Below are positions 18,539 to 26,684 of a stretch of DNA of 50,674 nt, piece by piece. A program made the position numbers and the translations under genes. This DNA is from Lachnospira sp. (GTDB lineage Bacteria; Bacillota; Clostridia; Lachnospirales; Lachnospiraceae). Under the pieces are notes generated by a model. The model was not told where the DNA came from. It worked only from the letters and a program-made list of their open reading frames with translations, and did no database searches. How positions within the stretch are numbered: the first letter of the stretch is position 1; the number at the start of each line of letters is the position of its first letter. The stretch is from NCBI GenBank assembly GCA_017621205.1, contig JAGATQ010000010.1:1-50674 (forward strand). Direction: 5' to 3'.

Positions 18539-18776
18539 GGCATGGGCGGGGGACATGCTATATTATTTGTGACTTTGGGAGGGGATTCGTATTTCTTGAT
18601 ATTCCTCCCTGACAACCAGTAATTTCGGGACTGGATGTCCCGAAAAGACGCAGTCTGAGCCATGGATGGCGAATCTGCGTCGGTTGCGGCAGCCCATACT
18701 GCCTTACAGGAATATCATAGAAATACTTATCCCCACACAACGGAACAAATAATATAGTATGTCCCCCACCCATGCC
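18539..18776 (-). repeat. Structured palindromic element P2, copy 2 (inverted)
   Basis: A 238-base element in reverse orientation to copy 1. Outer arms of 31 bases (GGCATGGGCGGGGGACATGC... at 18539-18569 and the complement at 18746-18776, two mismatches). Inner GACGCAG/CTGCGTC stem (18647-18653 / 18675-18681) and CGGGAC/GTCCCG hairpin (18626-18642) correspond to those of copy 1 with covarying pairs. Conserved loop words include TCGCCATCC and GGCTC. The 175 bases between the two copies hold no recognisable gene. Confidence 0.85.
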
Positions 18777-18891
18777 ATCTAATCAATCCATTCAATCCCC
18801 CCATTATTAAACAGAATTATCCATAATTAAATTCAACTCCCCATACCAAAATCTTCCTATCTATGGTATACTGATTGATAATGTAGGTCGT

Positions 18892-18934
18892 AATTGCAAA
18901 ATTCAAAGCTATTATCACTATCGTATCAGCAATT
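18892..18934. repeat. Short repeat with AATTGCAAAA ... ATCAGCAATT ends
   Basis: Eighteen bases (18917-18934, ACTATCGTATCAGCAATT) are identical to 33243-33260, the right border of element P1c, and the left AATTGCAAAA matches 33136-33145. It looks like a P1c relative lacking the core, or a shared target sequence. Confidence 0.55.
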
Positions 18935-18983
18935 TAGTATATTTTAATTAACAATAATTTTTTGATAGAAAGGAAGGTACTCC

Positions 18984-19904
18984 ATGCCCATCCACATCAT
19001 CCCATACGAAGAACAATATTTACTACAATCTATTGCCATCTGGAATGAGGTGGTTCAGGAAGGAATCTCGTTCCCGCAGCTTGATTTGCTGAAAGAAGCA
19101 GACGGGCATAGTTTTTTTTCGGAGCAGAATGATACAGGGCTTGCAATAGAGCAGGAAACGGAGCGTGTTGTGGGCTTATATATTTTGCATCCCAACAATA
19201 TAGGGCGGTGTGGACATCTTTGTAACGCCAGCTATGCAGTGCTACCGAGCTTTCGCGGGCAGGGAATTGGGGAGCTTCTGGTAAAGGATTGCATAACCGA
19301 AGCGGTGAAGAAGTCTTATCGTATTTTGCAATTTAATGCAGTTGTGGCAACGAATCAAGTGGCAATTCATCTTTACAAGAAGCTTGGATTTCAACAACTG
19401 GGTGTGATTCCGGGAGGATTTCTGATGCCGGATGGCAGCTATGAGGACATTATTCCCCATTATCTGGATTTGACAAAGATGCAGTCAGATTCTGCGGCTG
19501 CTTATGTGGATGGCAGCTATAATGCTGTCACTAAGGAGTATTCCTATGGCATGGTTATATTGGTAGACGGACAGGAGATCACGGATAGTAAAAAAGGCAG
19601 TGATTTAGAGCTTGCTGCCATGCGGAATGTTGCCGGGGAGATTAAGGGAGCCCAAGCAGCGATGCAGTATGCACTTGACCATGGGATAAAGAATCTGACC
19701 ATTTATTATGATTATGAGGGCATTGCCAAATGGTGTCTTGGAGAGTGGAAGACGAATAAACAGGGGACTAAGGCATACAAGGCATTTTATGAGCAGGCTA
19801 AGCAGAAGGTTTCCATTTCCTTTGTTAAGGTAAAGGCACATTCTGCCAATCATTACAATGATATGGCGGATGCCTTGGCAAAGCAGGCGATTGGGATGAG
19901 TTAG
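18984..19904 (+). CDS. GNAT acetyltransferase fused to ribonuclease H
   Basis: A 306-residue two-domain protein. Residues 1-160 are a GNAT N-acetyltransferase with the acetyl-CoA loop RGQGIG (91-96) and the downstream LYKKLGF motif. Residues 172-303 are a type I RNase H with all four acidic residues in place: Asp176 (YVDGSYN), Glu219 (VAGEI), Asp243 (YYDYEG) and Asp296 (MADALAKQA), plus the AHSANH histidine region. Known RNase H removes RNA from RNA/DNA hybrids; what the acetyltransferase acts on is unknown. GAAAGGAAGG precedes the ATG. It is first in a probable four-gene operon (hisA-like, membrane protein, GH9). The single uninterrupted frame argues against a sequencing fusion. Confidence 0.9.
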   Translation: MPIHIIPYEEQYLLQSIAIWNEVVQEGISFPQLDLLKEADGHSFFSEQNDTGLAIEQETERVVGLYILHPNNIGRCGHLCNASYAVLPSFRGQGIGELLVKDCITEAVKKSYRILQFNAVVATNQVAIHLYKKLGFQQLGVIPGGFLMPDGSYEDIIPHYLDLTKMQSDSAAAYVDGSYNAVTKEYSYGMVILVDGQEITDSKKGSDLELAAMRNVAGEIKGAQAAMQYALDHGIKNLTIYYDYEGIAKWCLGEWKTNKQGTKAYKAFYEQAKQKVSISFVKVKAHSANHYNDMADALAKQAIGMS

Positions 19905-19914
19905 GAGGTGTCTC

Positions 19915-20691
19915 ATGCAATTTCGTCCATGTATTGATATTCATAATGGGAAGGTAAAGCAGATTGTAGGTGGCAGCCTGTTGGACAAGGGAGCGTATGC
20001 AAAGGAGAATTTCATTTCCAATTACGGAGGTGGGTATTATGCTTCTCTTTATAAAGAAAAGGGATTGACAGGTGGACATATCATCATTCTAAATAAAATG
20101 GGAACATCATATTATGAAGCGGATGTGGCACAGGCAAAGGAGGCTTTGTTTTCTTATCCCGGCGGGCTCATGATAGGGGGCGGCATTAATGCTGATAATG
20201 CCTATGCTTTTTTGGAAGCGGGAGCTTCGCATGTGATTGTAACATCCTATGTTTTTAGGGATGGACAGGTTCAGTATGATAATCTTAACCGTTTGGTAGA
20301 TACGGTTGGCAAGGAACGTCTTGTTTTGGACTTGAGTTGTCGGAAGCGGGGGGATGATTACTACATTGTGACAGACCGCTGGCAGAAATTTACAAGAGTA
20401 AAGCTTACAATTGAAACGCTGAAAGAGCTTTCCTCCTACTGTGATGAGTTTTTGATTCATGCAGTGGATGTGGAAGGACAGGCGAGGGGGATTGAAAAAG
20501 AGCTGGTAGCCCTGCTTGCTAAAGCGGATGTGTGCCCCATCACCTATGCTGGAGGGGTAGGAAGTCTTAAGGATGTCAGATTGTTAAAGGAACTTGGAAG
20601 GGACAGGATGGATGTCACGATTGGCAGTGCATTGGACTTGTTTGGAGGAGCTTTGAGCTTTGATGAGGTTTTAAAGGTATGTGCAGAGTAG
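19915..20691 (+). CDS. hisA: HisA-like isomerase of eukaryotic type
   Basis: A 258-residue TIM-barrel protein. The start FRPCIDIHNGKVKQIVGG, the LMIGGGIN strand and the late TYAGGVGSL strand match the eukaryotic/plant-type ProFAR isomerase (fourth histidine step) rather than the usual bacterial HisA, which is about 240 residues and starts with I-P-A-I-D. Predicted reaction: isomerisation of ProFAR to PRFAR in the cytosol. Strong AGGAGGTG before the ATG; starts 10 bases after the GNAT-RNase H gene. No other his gene is in the window, so pathway membership must be checked elsewhere in the genome. Confidence 0.85.
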   Translation: MQFRPCIDIHNGKVKQIVGGSLLDKGAYAKENFISNYGGGYYASLYKEKGLTGGHIIILNKMGTSYYEADVAQAKEALFSYPGGLMIGGGINADNAYAFLEAGASHVIVTSYVFRDGQVQYDNLNRLVDTVGKERLVLDLSCRKRGDDYYIVTDRWQKFTRVKLTIETLKELSSYCDEFLIHAVDVEGQARGIEKELVALLAKADVCPITYAGGVGSLKDVRLLKELGRDRMDVTIGSALDLFGGALSFDEVLKVCAE

Positions 20692-20706
20692 AAAGGAGCG
20701 GATGAA

Positions 20707-21090
20707 ATGCGGGAGCGGATACTTACCTATCTAAAATGGATGGATGATATATTAAAGCAGCAGGAGAGTGTGGATTATGTAGAGGTTATGCATCGGCATG
20801 AGCGGGAAATTCAATTTTTCCAGCATGAACGTTTTATACATCTGATTGTGATGTGCCTGTTTGCAATCGCAACGGTGATTGTGTTTTTAACAAACATGGT
20901 ATGTTTTAATATTTCTCTTGTTATATTATTCTTAGCACTGCTTGTGCTTTTGATACCGTATATCCGGCATTATTTTTTATTGGAAAACGGAGTACAGAAA
21001 ATGTATTATCAATACGATGAATTATATAAGCGTATTCATCCGGATGCATCTGCTCCTGTGTTTGATAAAAAACCGGGATATGTGAAATAA
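20707..21090 (+). CDS. Small membrane protein, function unknown
   Basis: A 127-residue protein with a charged N-terminal helix (to about 50), two adjacent transmembrane segments (about 51-92) and a cytoplasmic tail. I do not recognise a family. AAAGGAGCG precedes the ATG. It sits between the hisA-like gene (15-base gap) and the GH9 gene (20-base gap), so it belongs to that operon. Confidence 0.75.
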   Translation: MRERILTYLKWMDDILKQQESVDYVEVMHRHEREIQFFQHERFIHLIVMCLFAIATVIVFLTNMVCFNISLVILFLALLVLLIPYIRHYFLLENGVQKMYYQYDELYKRIHPDASAPVFDKKPGYVK

Positions 21091-21110
21091 ATAAAAAACG
21101 AGGTGAGGAA

Positions 21111-22730
21111 ATGGCAATTTTTATTAATCAGGCGGGATATCAGCCGTTAGCAAAAAAAATAGCAGTAATGACGAATGCAGGAAGTTTTCAGGTAATGAGA
21201 AAACAGGGTGAGAAGGACTATTCTGTATATGATGGGCAGGCACAAAAGCAGGGGCTTGATGAGGCTTCAAAGGATATGGTCTACACTGCTGATTTTTCTG
21301 ATGTGAAAGAGGATGGGCAATACTATATTAAGGCGGAGGATGGGAGTGTTTCCTACACCTTTGCGATTGGAAAGTATGTATATAAAAATGTCCATAAGGA
21401 TTTGTTGAAGGCATTATATTATCAGAGATGTGGATGTGAGCTGAAGGAACAGTATGCCGGGGTATACAAGCATGACTGCTGCCATCAGGACAAGGCAGTG
21501 CTGTTTGAGCAGCAGGATATATCTAAGAATGTGACAGGAGGCTGGCATGATGCAGGGGATTATGGGCGTTATATTTCTCCGGCAGCAGTGGCGGTCGGAC
21601 ACTTGCTTTATGCGTATGAATTGTTTCCGGATAGCTTTCAAATAGAGCTTGCCATTCCAGAGAGCAAGAATGCAATTCCGGATGTACTGAATGAATGCCG
21701 CTATGAGCTGGAGTGGATGCTTAAAATGCAGGATGAGGAAGGGGGAGCATATCATAAGCTTACTGCTATGAGACATGCACCGTTTATTATGCCAGAGGAA
21801 GATAAAGACCAGTTTTATCTATTTCCTGTTTCCTCCATGGCAACAGCGGATTATGCTGCGGTAATGGCATTGGCATATCGGATTTATAAGGATGTGGATG
21901 AACGGTTTGCACAGCAGCTTCTGGATGCTGCGAAGCGTGCATGGAGCTGGCTTAAAGTTCATCCGGAATATATTGGATTTTATAATCCCGATGGCTGTAA
22001 TACCGGGGAATATGATGATGACTGTGATTTGGACGAGCGTATGTGGGCAGCAGCGGAGATGAGGCTGGTTTTACAGGATGCTTCTTGTGAAGCGGAGCTT
22101 GCAAGACTGTTGAAGGAAGACGTATCGGTTACAGATTTTGGCTGGACAGATGTATCTGGTTTTGCTTCCCTTTGTGTTTTAACAAATAAAGACAAATATG
22201 CAGAGGAGATTGTTTCCAAATTCCAAAAGAAGGTTCTCTTAGAGGCAGACCGGCTGGTTGAGGTTTCTAAGAAGTCTGGTTATGGTGTTGCGATGGAAGC
22301 AGAGGATTATGTGTGGGGAAGCAATATGGTAGTAGCCAACAGAGGAATTCTCCTGATACTGGCAGATTATATCAAGAAGCAGGAGGATACGGCTCAGACT
22401 GTCTATCATGATGTGGTGTATAATCAGCTCCACTATCTTTTAGGAAAAAATGCATTAGGCTACAGTTATATAACCGGACATGGAGAGCATGCCTTTTTAT
22501 ATCCTCATAACCGTCCTACGGTAGCAGATGGAATTGAAGCACCGATGTCTGGCTTTGTAAGTGGTGGTCCTTTTAAGACACCGTGTGATATAGCAGCGAA
22601 GGAACTGTTGCCCGAAGGAACGCCGCCGATGAAATGTTATGTAGATGACTGGCGATCCTATTCCACCAACGAAATTACAATCTACTGGAATACTGCGGTT
22701 ATATTTCTAACGGCATATCTGAATATATAA
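21111..22730 (+). CDS. Cytoplasmic glycoside hydrolase family 9 enzyme
   Basis: A 539-residue GH9 enzyme with an N-terminal immunoglobulin-like CelD_N domain (about 1-88) and the (alpha/alpha)6 catalytic domain. Catalytic residues: Asp147/Asp150 in GGWHDAGDYGRY and the acid Glu521 in STNEITIYWN; YITGHGEHAFLYPHNRP is the family's His/Arg substrate motif. There is no signal peptide, so it should act inside the cell on imported oligosaccharides, as other intracellular GH9 beta-glucosidases or exo-glucosaminidases do; which of these cannot be told from sequence reading. GAGGTGAGG precedes the ATG. Last gene of the operon beginning at 18984. Confidence 0.92.
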   Translation: MAIFINQAGYQPLAKKIAVMTNAGSFQVMRKQGEKDYSVYDGQAQKQGLDEASKDMVYTADFSDVKEDGQYYIKAEDGSVSYTFAIGKYVYKNVHKDLLKALYYQRCGCELKEQYAGVYKHDCCHQDKAVLFEQQDISKNVTGGWHDAGDYGRYISPAAVAVGHLLYAYELFPDSFQIELAIPESKNAIPDVLNECRYELEWMLKMQDEEGGAYHKLTAMRHAPFIMPEEDKDQFYLFPVSSMATADYAAVMALAYRIYKDVDERFAQQLLDAAKRAWSWLKVHPEYIGFYNPDGCNTGEYDDDCDLDERMWAAAEMRLVLQDASCEAELARLLKEDVSVTDFGWTDVSGFASLCVLTNKDKYAEEIVSKFQKKVLLEADRLVEVSKKSGYGVAMEAEDYVWGSNMVVANRGILLILADYIKKQEDTAQTVYHDVVYNQLHYLLGKNALGYSYITGHGEHAFLYPHNRPTVADGIEAPMSGFVSGGPFKTPCDIAAKELLPEGTPPMKCYVDDWRSYSTNEITIYWNTAVIFLTAYLNI

Positions 22731-22874
22731 GAACGGATAACTTAATAACAAAAAACAATGCAATTTGATTTTGTTTTTCTTTTTGTTTGTATCTGCATAA
22801 AATATTAAATTTCATTCATACTAACCTTAGTGATATGAATCACACATTTTAAACTTAAAGTGAAGGAGAGAGTT

Positions 22875-23462
22875 ATGATGAAATTAAAAAAATTAGTAAC
22901 TTTAATGGCTACATTAGCGATTCTTTGTTTCGCTATTGTGGGTTGTGGCGATGTCAATGATGCAACCGACGCCAAGGACAACGATAACAAAAACAACACA
23001 GTAGGTGAGGATGTTGGTAATGCATCAGATGATGCAGCGAATGCAGTAGGTGACGTAGCGGATGGTGCCGCAGATGCAGTAGATGATGTAGCGGATGGTG
23101 TGGCAGATATGATTGATGGTTCTAATGGATTTGACAATTATGATGATGCCCATGATTATTTCTTACAGCAGATGGGCAACAATGATAGTGCCGCAAAATA
23201 TGAGGTTCGTAATGAGAGCCGAGATGTAACCAGCTACGATGACCAAAACGAAGGCTATCAGTTCGAGTTATACGATACAGCCAATAATGCTGAAGGTGAC
23301 CGCAAGGGACTTTATTATGTAGATAAGAAGAATGGTAAAATTTATCAGCGGGATGAGAAGAGTAACAAGGTAAATGAGGTTACTATGAAAAATGCCAACA
23401 CAGATAACAAGAATACAAAAAATGATAAGGCGGATAATAATAAGGTAAGTGATAACCGATAG
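22875..23462 (+). CDS. Lipoprotein with Ala/Asp-rich repeats
   Basis: A 195-residue lipoprotein. Signal peptide with lipobox AIVGC (Cys about 24), a low-complexity Ala/Asp/Val stretch (DVADGAADAVDDVADG type repeats, about 45-85), a conserved-looking globular part (FDNYDDAHDYFLQQMG through KIYQRDEKSNK), and an Asn/Lys/Asp-rich tail. AAGGAGAG fits the ATG at 22875 or the adjacent one at 22878. The gene stands alone, and the function is unknown. The first 110 bases upstream are AT-rich and probably hold its promoter. Confidence 0.8.
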   Translation: MMKLKKLVTLMATLAILCFAIVGCGDVNDATDAKDNDNKNNTVGEDVGNASDDAANAVGDVADGAADAVDDVADGVADMIDGSNGFDNYDDAHDYFLQQMGNNDSAAKYEVRNESRDVTSYDDQNEGYQFELYDTANNAEGDRKGLYYVDKKNGKIYQRDEKSNKVNEVTMKNANTDNKNTKNDKADNNKVSDNR

Positions 23463-23483
23463 ACACATGACCTATTTTTCATA

Positions 23484-23579
23484 TTATGATATTGAGGGGC
23501 GAAATACCTTTTGCCCCCGGCTGATGCCTTATCATGCAAGCATGAACGGCATTTTGACCTTTTAACCCTGATATCATAA
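23484..23579. repeat. ATATGAT-ended structured element, copy C (short)
   Basis: Perfect 9-base terminal inverted repeats (TTATGATAT / ATATCATAA) enclose a GGGGCGAAA-TACC-TTTTGCCCC hairpin and a second hairpin built on GCC...TTATCATGCAAGCATGAAC...GGC. The TACC-loop hairpin and the TCATGCAAGCATGAACGGC loop recur in the copy at 42821-43027. It occupies the first part of the 377-base gap upstream of the glutamine synthetase gene. Confidence 0.75.
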
Positions 23580-23739
23580 AATTTGTAGGATTGAACAAAA
23601 AATAATCCGATTTTTAATTTTTCTTATAATATTAACCAAAAAAGTATTTTGCTATTGCTTTTTTTTCTGAAATAGTGTAAATTACTGTTAGTTGAAGCGA
23701 ATATGAGACCAATCAGTTTGGATTATTTTAAGTATGAAC

Positions 23740-23774
23740 AAGGGCGTTCTCTTTTAGGAGAAGTGCCCTTTTTT
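23740..23774 (+). terminator. Terminator-like hairpin in the leader of the GSIII gene
   Basis: AAGGGC-g-TTCTC, short loop, GAGAA-gt-GCCCTT followed by a T run (23769-23774). It stands 65 bases before the GSIII ATG. It could end read-through from upstream or work as an attenuator for the synthetase; I could not identify ANTAR-type hexaloop hairpins or a riboswitch next to it. Confidence 0.75.
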
Positions 23775-23839
23775 CATAGACGCTGACTGTTTGCATAAGA
23801 TAATTAGAAAAACGATAACAAAGAAAGGGTGTTAAGGTT

Positions 23840-25960
23840 ATGGAAAAAATGGAAAAGGATTTTGATGTGTTTGAAGAGTTTGGCTCTAATGTATTTAATG
23901 ATTATACCATGCGGCAGCGTTTGCCAAAGGATGTGTATAAGAAATTAAAGCAGACCATTGAAAATGGTAAGGAGTTGGACCCGGATATTGCGGGTGTTGT
24001 TGCACATGAGATGAAGGAGTGGGCGATTGAAAAGGGGGCCACCCATTATACCCATTGGTTCCAGCCGATGACGGGCGTGACTGCCGAAAAGCATGATGCA
24101 TTTATCAATCCAACTGCTGATGGGCGTGTGATTATGGAATTTTCTGGTAAGGAGTTAATCAAGGGAGAGCCGGACGCATCTTCTTTTCCATCCGGAGGAT
24201 TGCGTGCAACCTTTGAGGCAAGAGGCTATACAGCGTGGGATGCTACTTCTCCTGCATTTGTTAAGAAGACACCGAGTGGTTGTACGCTTTGTATCCCAAC
24301 CGCATTCTGTTCTTATACGGGAGAAGCATTGGATAAGAAAACACCGCTTCTTCGCTCGATGGAGGCATTGGATAAGCAGGCAATGCGTATCGTAAGATTG
24401 TTTGGTAATAAGACAGCCAAGAAGGTTACTACCTCTGTAGGACCAGAGCAGGAATATTTTATTGTCGATAAGAAGAAATATTTACAAAGAAAAGATTTGG
24501 TATATACCGGGCGTACTCTGTTTGGTGGAATGCCTCCTAAGGGACAGGAGCTTGATGACCACTATTTCGGTGTAATTAAGGAGCGTATTGCCAGCTATAT
24601 GAAGGAGTTAAATGAGGAATGCTGGAAGCTTGGCATATCGGCTAAGACGCAGCATAACGAGGTTGCTCCTGCACAGCATGAGCTTGCACCGATTTATGCT
24701 TCCAATAATGTAGCAACGGACCATAACCAGCTAATTATGGAGATGATGAAGAAGGTGGCTGACCGTCACGGATTAACCTGTTTGCTGCACGAGAAGCCCT
24801 TTGAGGGTATCAATGGTTCCGGTAAGCACAATAACTGGTCGATGGTAACGGATGAAGGGGTGAACCTGTTGGAGCCGGGTAAAACACCTCATGAAAACAT
24901 TCAATTTTTATTAATATTGACAGCAATTCTTCGTGCGGTCGATTTGCATGCAGACTTACTGCGTCTTTCCGCTGCGAGTGCTGGTAATGACCATCGTTTA
25001 GGAGCCAATGAGGCACCTCCTGCAATTATTTCTGTATACTTGGGTGAACAGCTTGAGGATGTATTAGAGCAGCTTGCAGATACGGGAGAGGCAACACACT
25101 CTATTCAGGGAGAAAAGCTGGATTCTGGTGTCAATACCCTGCCAGACTTCCAAAAGGATGCCACAGACAGAAACCGTACATCACCCTTTGCATTTACGGG
25201 TAATAAATTTGAGTTCCGTATGCTTGGTTCGACTGCTTCCATTGCTAACCCGAATATCATTCTAAATACCATTGTTGCAGATGTGTTGTGTGAATTTGCA
25301 GATGAGCTTGAGAAAGCAGAGAACTTTGATATGGCAGTTCATGATTTAATTAAGAAATATATTACCAAACATAGAAGAATTGTTTTTAACGGAAATGGTT
25401 ATTCCGATGAGTGGGTAAAAGAGGCAGAACGTCGTGGCTTGCCTAATTTACGCACTACAGTTGATGCAATTCCTTCTTTGGTAACGGAGAAGTCTATCAA
25501 GATGTTTGAACGGCACGGTGTGCTTTCTGCAGTGGAGCTAGAGTCCCGTGCAGAGATTAAATATGAAGAGTATGCCAAGGTAATCAACATTGAGGCACTT
25601 TCTACTTCTAACATTGCGAAGAAGCAGATTCTTCCTGCCGTTATGAAGTATGAGGCGGATTTGGCAAGTGGTGCCAATGAGATTAAGGCAGCAGGTGTAG
25701 AGCCAAGTGTTTTGCTTGCGCAGATTAAGGATATTGATGAACAGCTTGTGTTGTTGAAGAATGGAATTGTTGCACTGGACGAGATAATTGCTAAGGCGGC
25801 AGCCCTTGAAGGGGATGTGAAGAAGCAGGCAAGATTCTACTGTGACGAAGTAATTCCTGCAATGGATGCTGTTCGGGAGCCGGCTGACAAATTGGAATTC
25901 TTAGTGGATAAGAAGGCATGGCCATTCCCATCTTATGGAGATTTATTGTTTGGAGTATAG
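23840..25960 (+). CDS. glnN: Glutamine synthetase type III
   Basis: A 706-residue GSIII, the large dodecameric glutamine synthetase of Bacteroides, cyanobacteria and many Clostridia. It forms glutamine from glutamate, ammonia and ATP in the cytosol and is the main ammonia-assimilating enzyme. The start [20 protein letters not shown] is typical for GSIII; the catalytic core carries [11 protein letters not shown], the [12 protein letters not shown] region, [10 protein letters not shown], and [15 protein letters not shown]. Length is as expected and AAAGGGTG precedes the ATG. It is monocistronic: a hairpin precedes it and a strong terminator follows at 25990. Confidence 0.97.
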   Translation: MEKMEKDFDVFEEFGSNVFNDYTMRQRLPKDVYKKLKQTIENGKELDPDIAGVVAHEMKEWAIEKGATHYTHWFQPMTGVTAEKHDAFINPTADGRVIMEFSGKELIKGEPDASSFPSGGLRATFEARGYTAWDATSPAFVKKTPSGCTLCIPTAFCSYTGEALDKKTPLLRSMEALDKQAMRIVRLFGNKTAKKVTTSVGPEQEYFIVDKKKYLQRKDLVYTGRTLFGGMPPKGQELDDHYFGVIKERIASYMKELNEECWKLGISAKTQHNEVAPAQHELAPIYASNNVATDHNQLIMEMMKKVADRHGLTCLLHEKPFEGINGSGKHNNWSMVTDEGVNLLEPGKTPHENIQFLLILTAILRAVDLHADLLRLSAASAGNDHRLGANEAPPAIISVYLGEQLEDVLEQLADTGEATHSIQGEKLDSGVNTLPDFQKDATDRNRTSPFAFTGNKFEFRMLGSTASIANPNIILNTIVADVLCEFADELEKAENFDMAVHDLIKKYITKHRRIVFNGNGYSDEWVKEAERRGLPNLRTTVDAIPSLVTEKSIKMFERHGVLSAVELESRAEIKYEEYAKVINIEALSTSNIAKKQILPAVMKYEADLASGANEIKAAGVEPSVLLAQIKDIDEQLVLLKNGIVALDEIIAKAAALEGDVKKQARFYCDEVIPAMDAVREPADKLEFLVDKKAWPFPSYGDLLFGV

Positions 25961-25989
25961 GAAGCATCTTTAAAATAGGATATAAGTAT

Positions 25990-26037
25990 GAGGCTGTCGC
26001 TTTAACGGATAGTAATTCGTGAAGTGGCAGCCTCTTT
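25990..26037 (+). terminator. Terminator after glutamine synthetase
   Basis: GAGGCTGTCGCTTT ... AAGTGGCAGCCTC followed by TTT; a long stem with wobble pairs between convergent genes. Confidence 0.7.
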
Positions 26038-26043
26038 GCTATC

Positions 26044-26067
26044 TACTTTTGCCCCTGACATCATATG
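26044..26067. repeat. End fragment of the ATATGAT-ended element family
   Basis: TACTTTTGCCCCTGACATCA then TATG matches the right end of the element at 43005-43027 (TACCTTTTGGCCCTGATGTC then ATATG) in nearly all positions. The stop codon of the ABC ATPase gene lies inside it. Confidence 0.5.
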
Positions 26068-26684
26068 ATTTTCCCCTCATCTATCTCATAGGTTCGCTCA
26101 CAAATATATTGTATATCCTTCTCATTATGCGATGTTAAAAGAATGGTCTTTCCCTTCTTTTTTTCTTCCACAAGAATCTCTCTCATTTTAGTAAGCATTT
26201 TTTTATCCAGTCCATTAAATGGCTCATCTAATATTAAAACTGTCGGATTTTCCATTAATGCCTGTGCTATGCCCAGACGTTGCCGCATGCCAAGGGAATA
26301 TTTTCCTACGCTTTTTTTGTTTTCCGGGTCTAAGCCAACGAGTTCCATATATTCATAAATTTCTTTTTTTCCTATTGTTTTATTAATATTAGCTAAAATT
26401 TTCAAATTATCATACCCGCTTATATAGGGAATAAATCCCGGTGTTTCAATAATAAATCCTGTTTGTGGTGGAAATTCTGTATCTTTGCCAATCTTTTTAC
26501 CCAAAATACTTATTTCGCCGAGAAATGAATTGTTAAAACCACATATACATTTCATCAATACCGTTTTTCCTGAACCATTGCTTCCGACCAGTCCCACCGC
26601 TTCTCCTTCATTGACAGTAAGGGAGATGTTGTCTAAAATTTTTTGTTTATTCATCGTCAATGAAACATTTTTCACAGCTATCAT
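26061..26684 (-). CDS. ABC transporter ATP-binding protein
   Basis: A 207-residue nucleotide-binding subunit. Walker A GSNGSGKT, signature LGMRQRLGIAQAL, Walker B ILDEPFNGLD and the switch His in LLTSHNEKD are all present. It powers the two permease subunits encoded directly upstream, with a 4-base ATGA overlap to the nearer one. Last gene of a five-gene minus-strand unit that begins with a small secreted protein and a lipoprotein, which suggests export of, or protection from, a peptide. The short size is typical for bacteriocin/lantibiotic-immunity type ATPases. Confidence 0.93.
   Translation of the reverse strand: MIAVKNVSLTMNKQKILDNISLTVNEGEAVGLVGSNGSGKTVLMKCICGFNNSFLGEISILGKKIGKDTEFPPQTGFIIETPGFIPYISGYDNLKILANINKTIGKKEIYEYMELVGLDPENKKSVGKYSLGMRQRLGIAQALMENPTVLILDEPFNGLDKKMLTKMREILVEEKKKGKTILLTSHNEKDIQYICERTYEIDEGKII

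Noticed and set aside
23690..23740. ANTAR-type paired hexaloop hairpins before GSIII
   Set aside because: The only small hairpin (AATC-AGTTTG-GATT) has the wrong loop base at position 4 and no partner hairpin.
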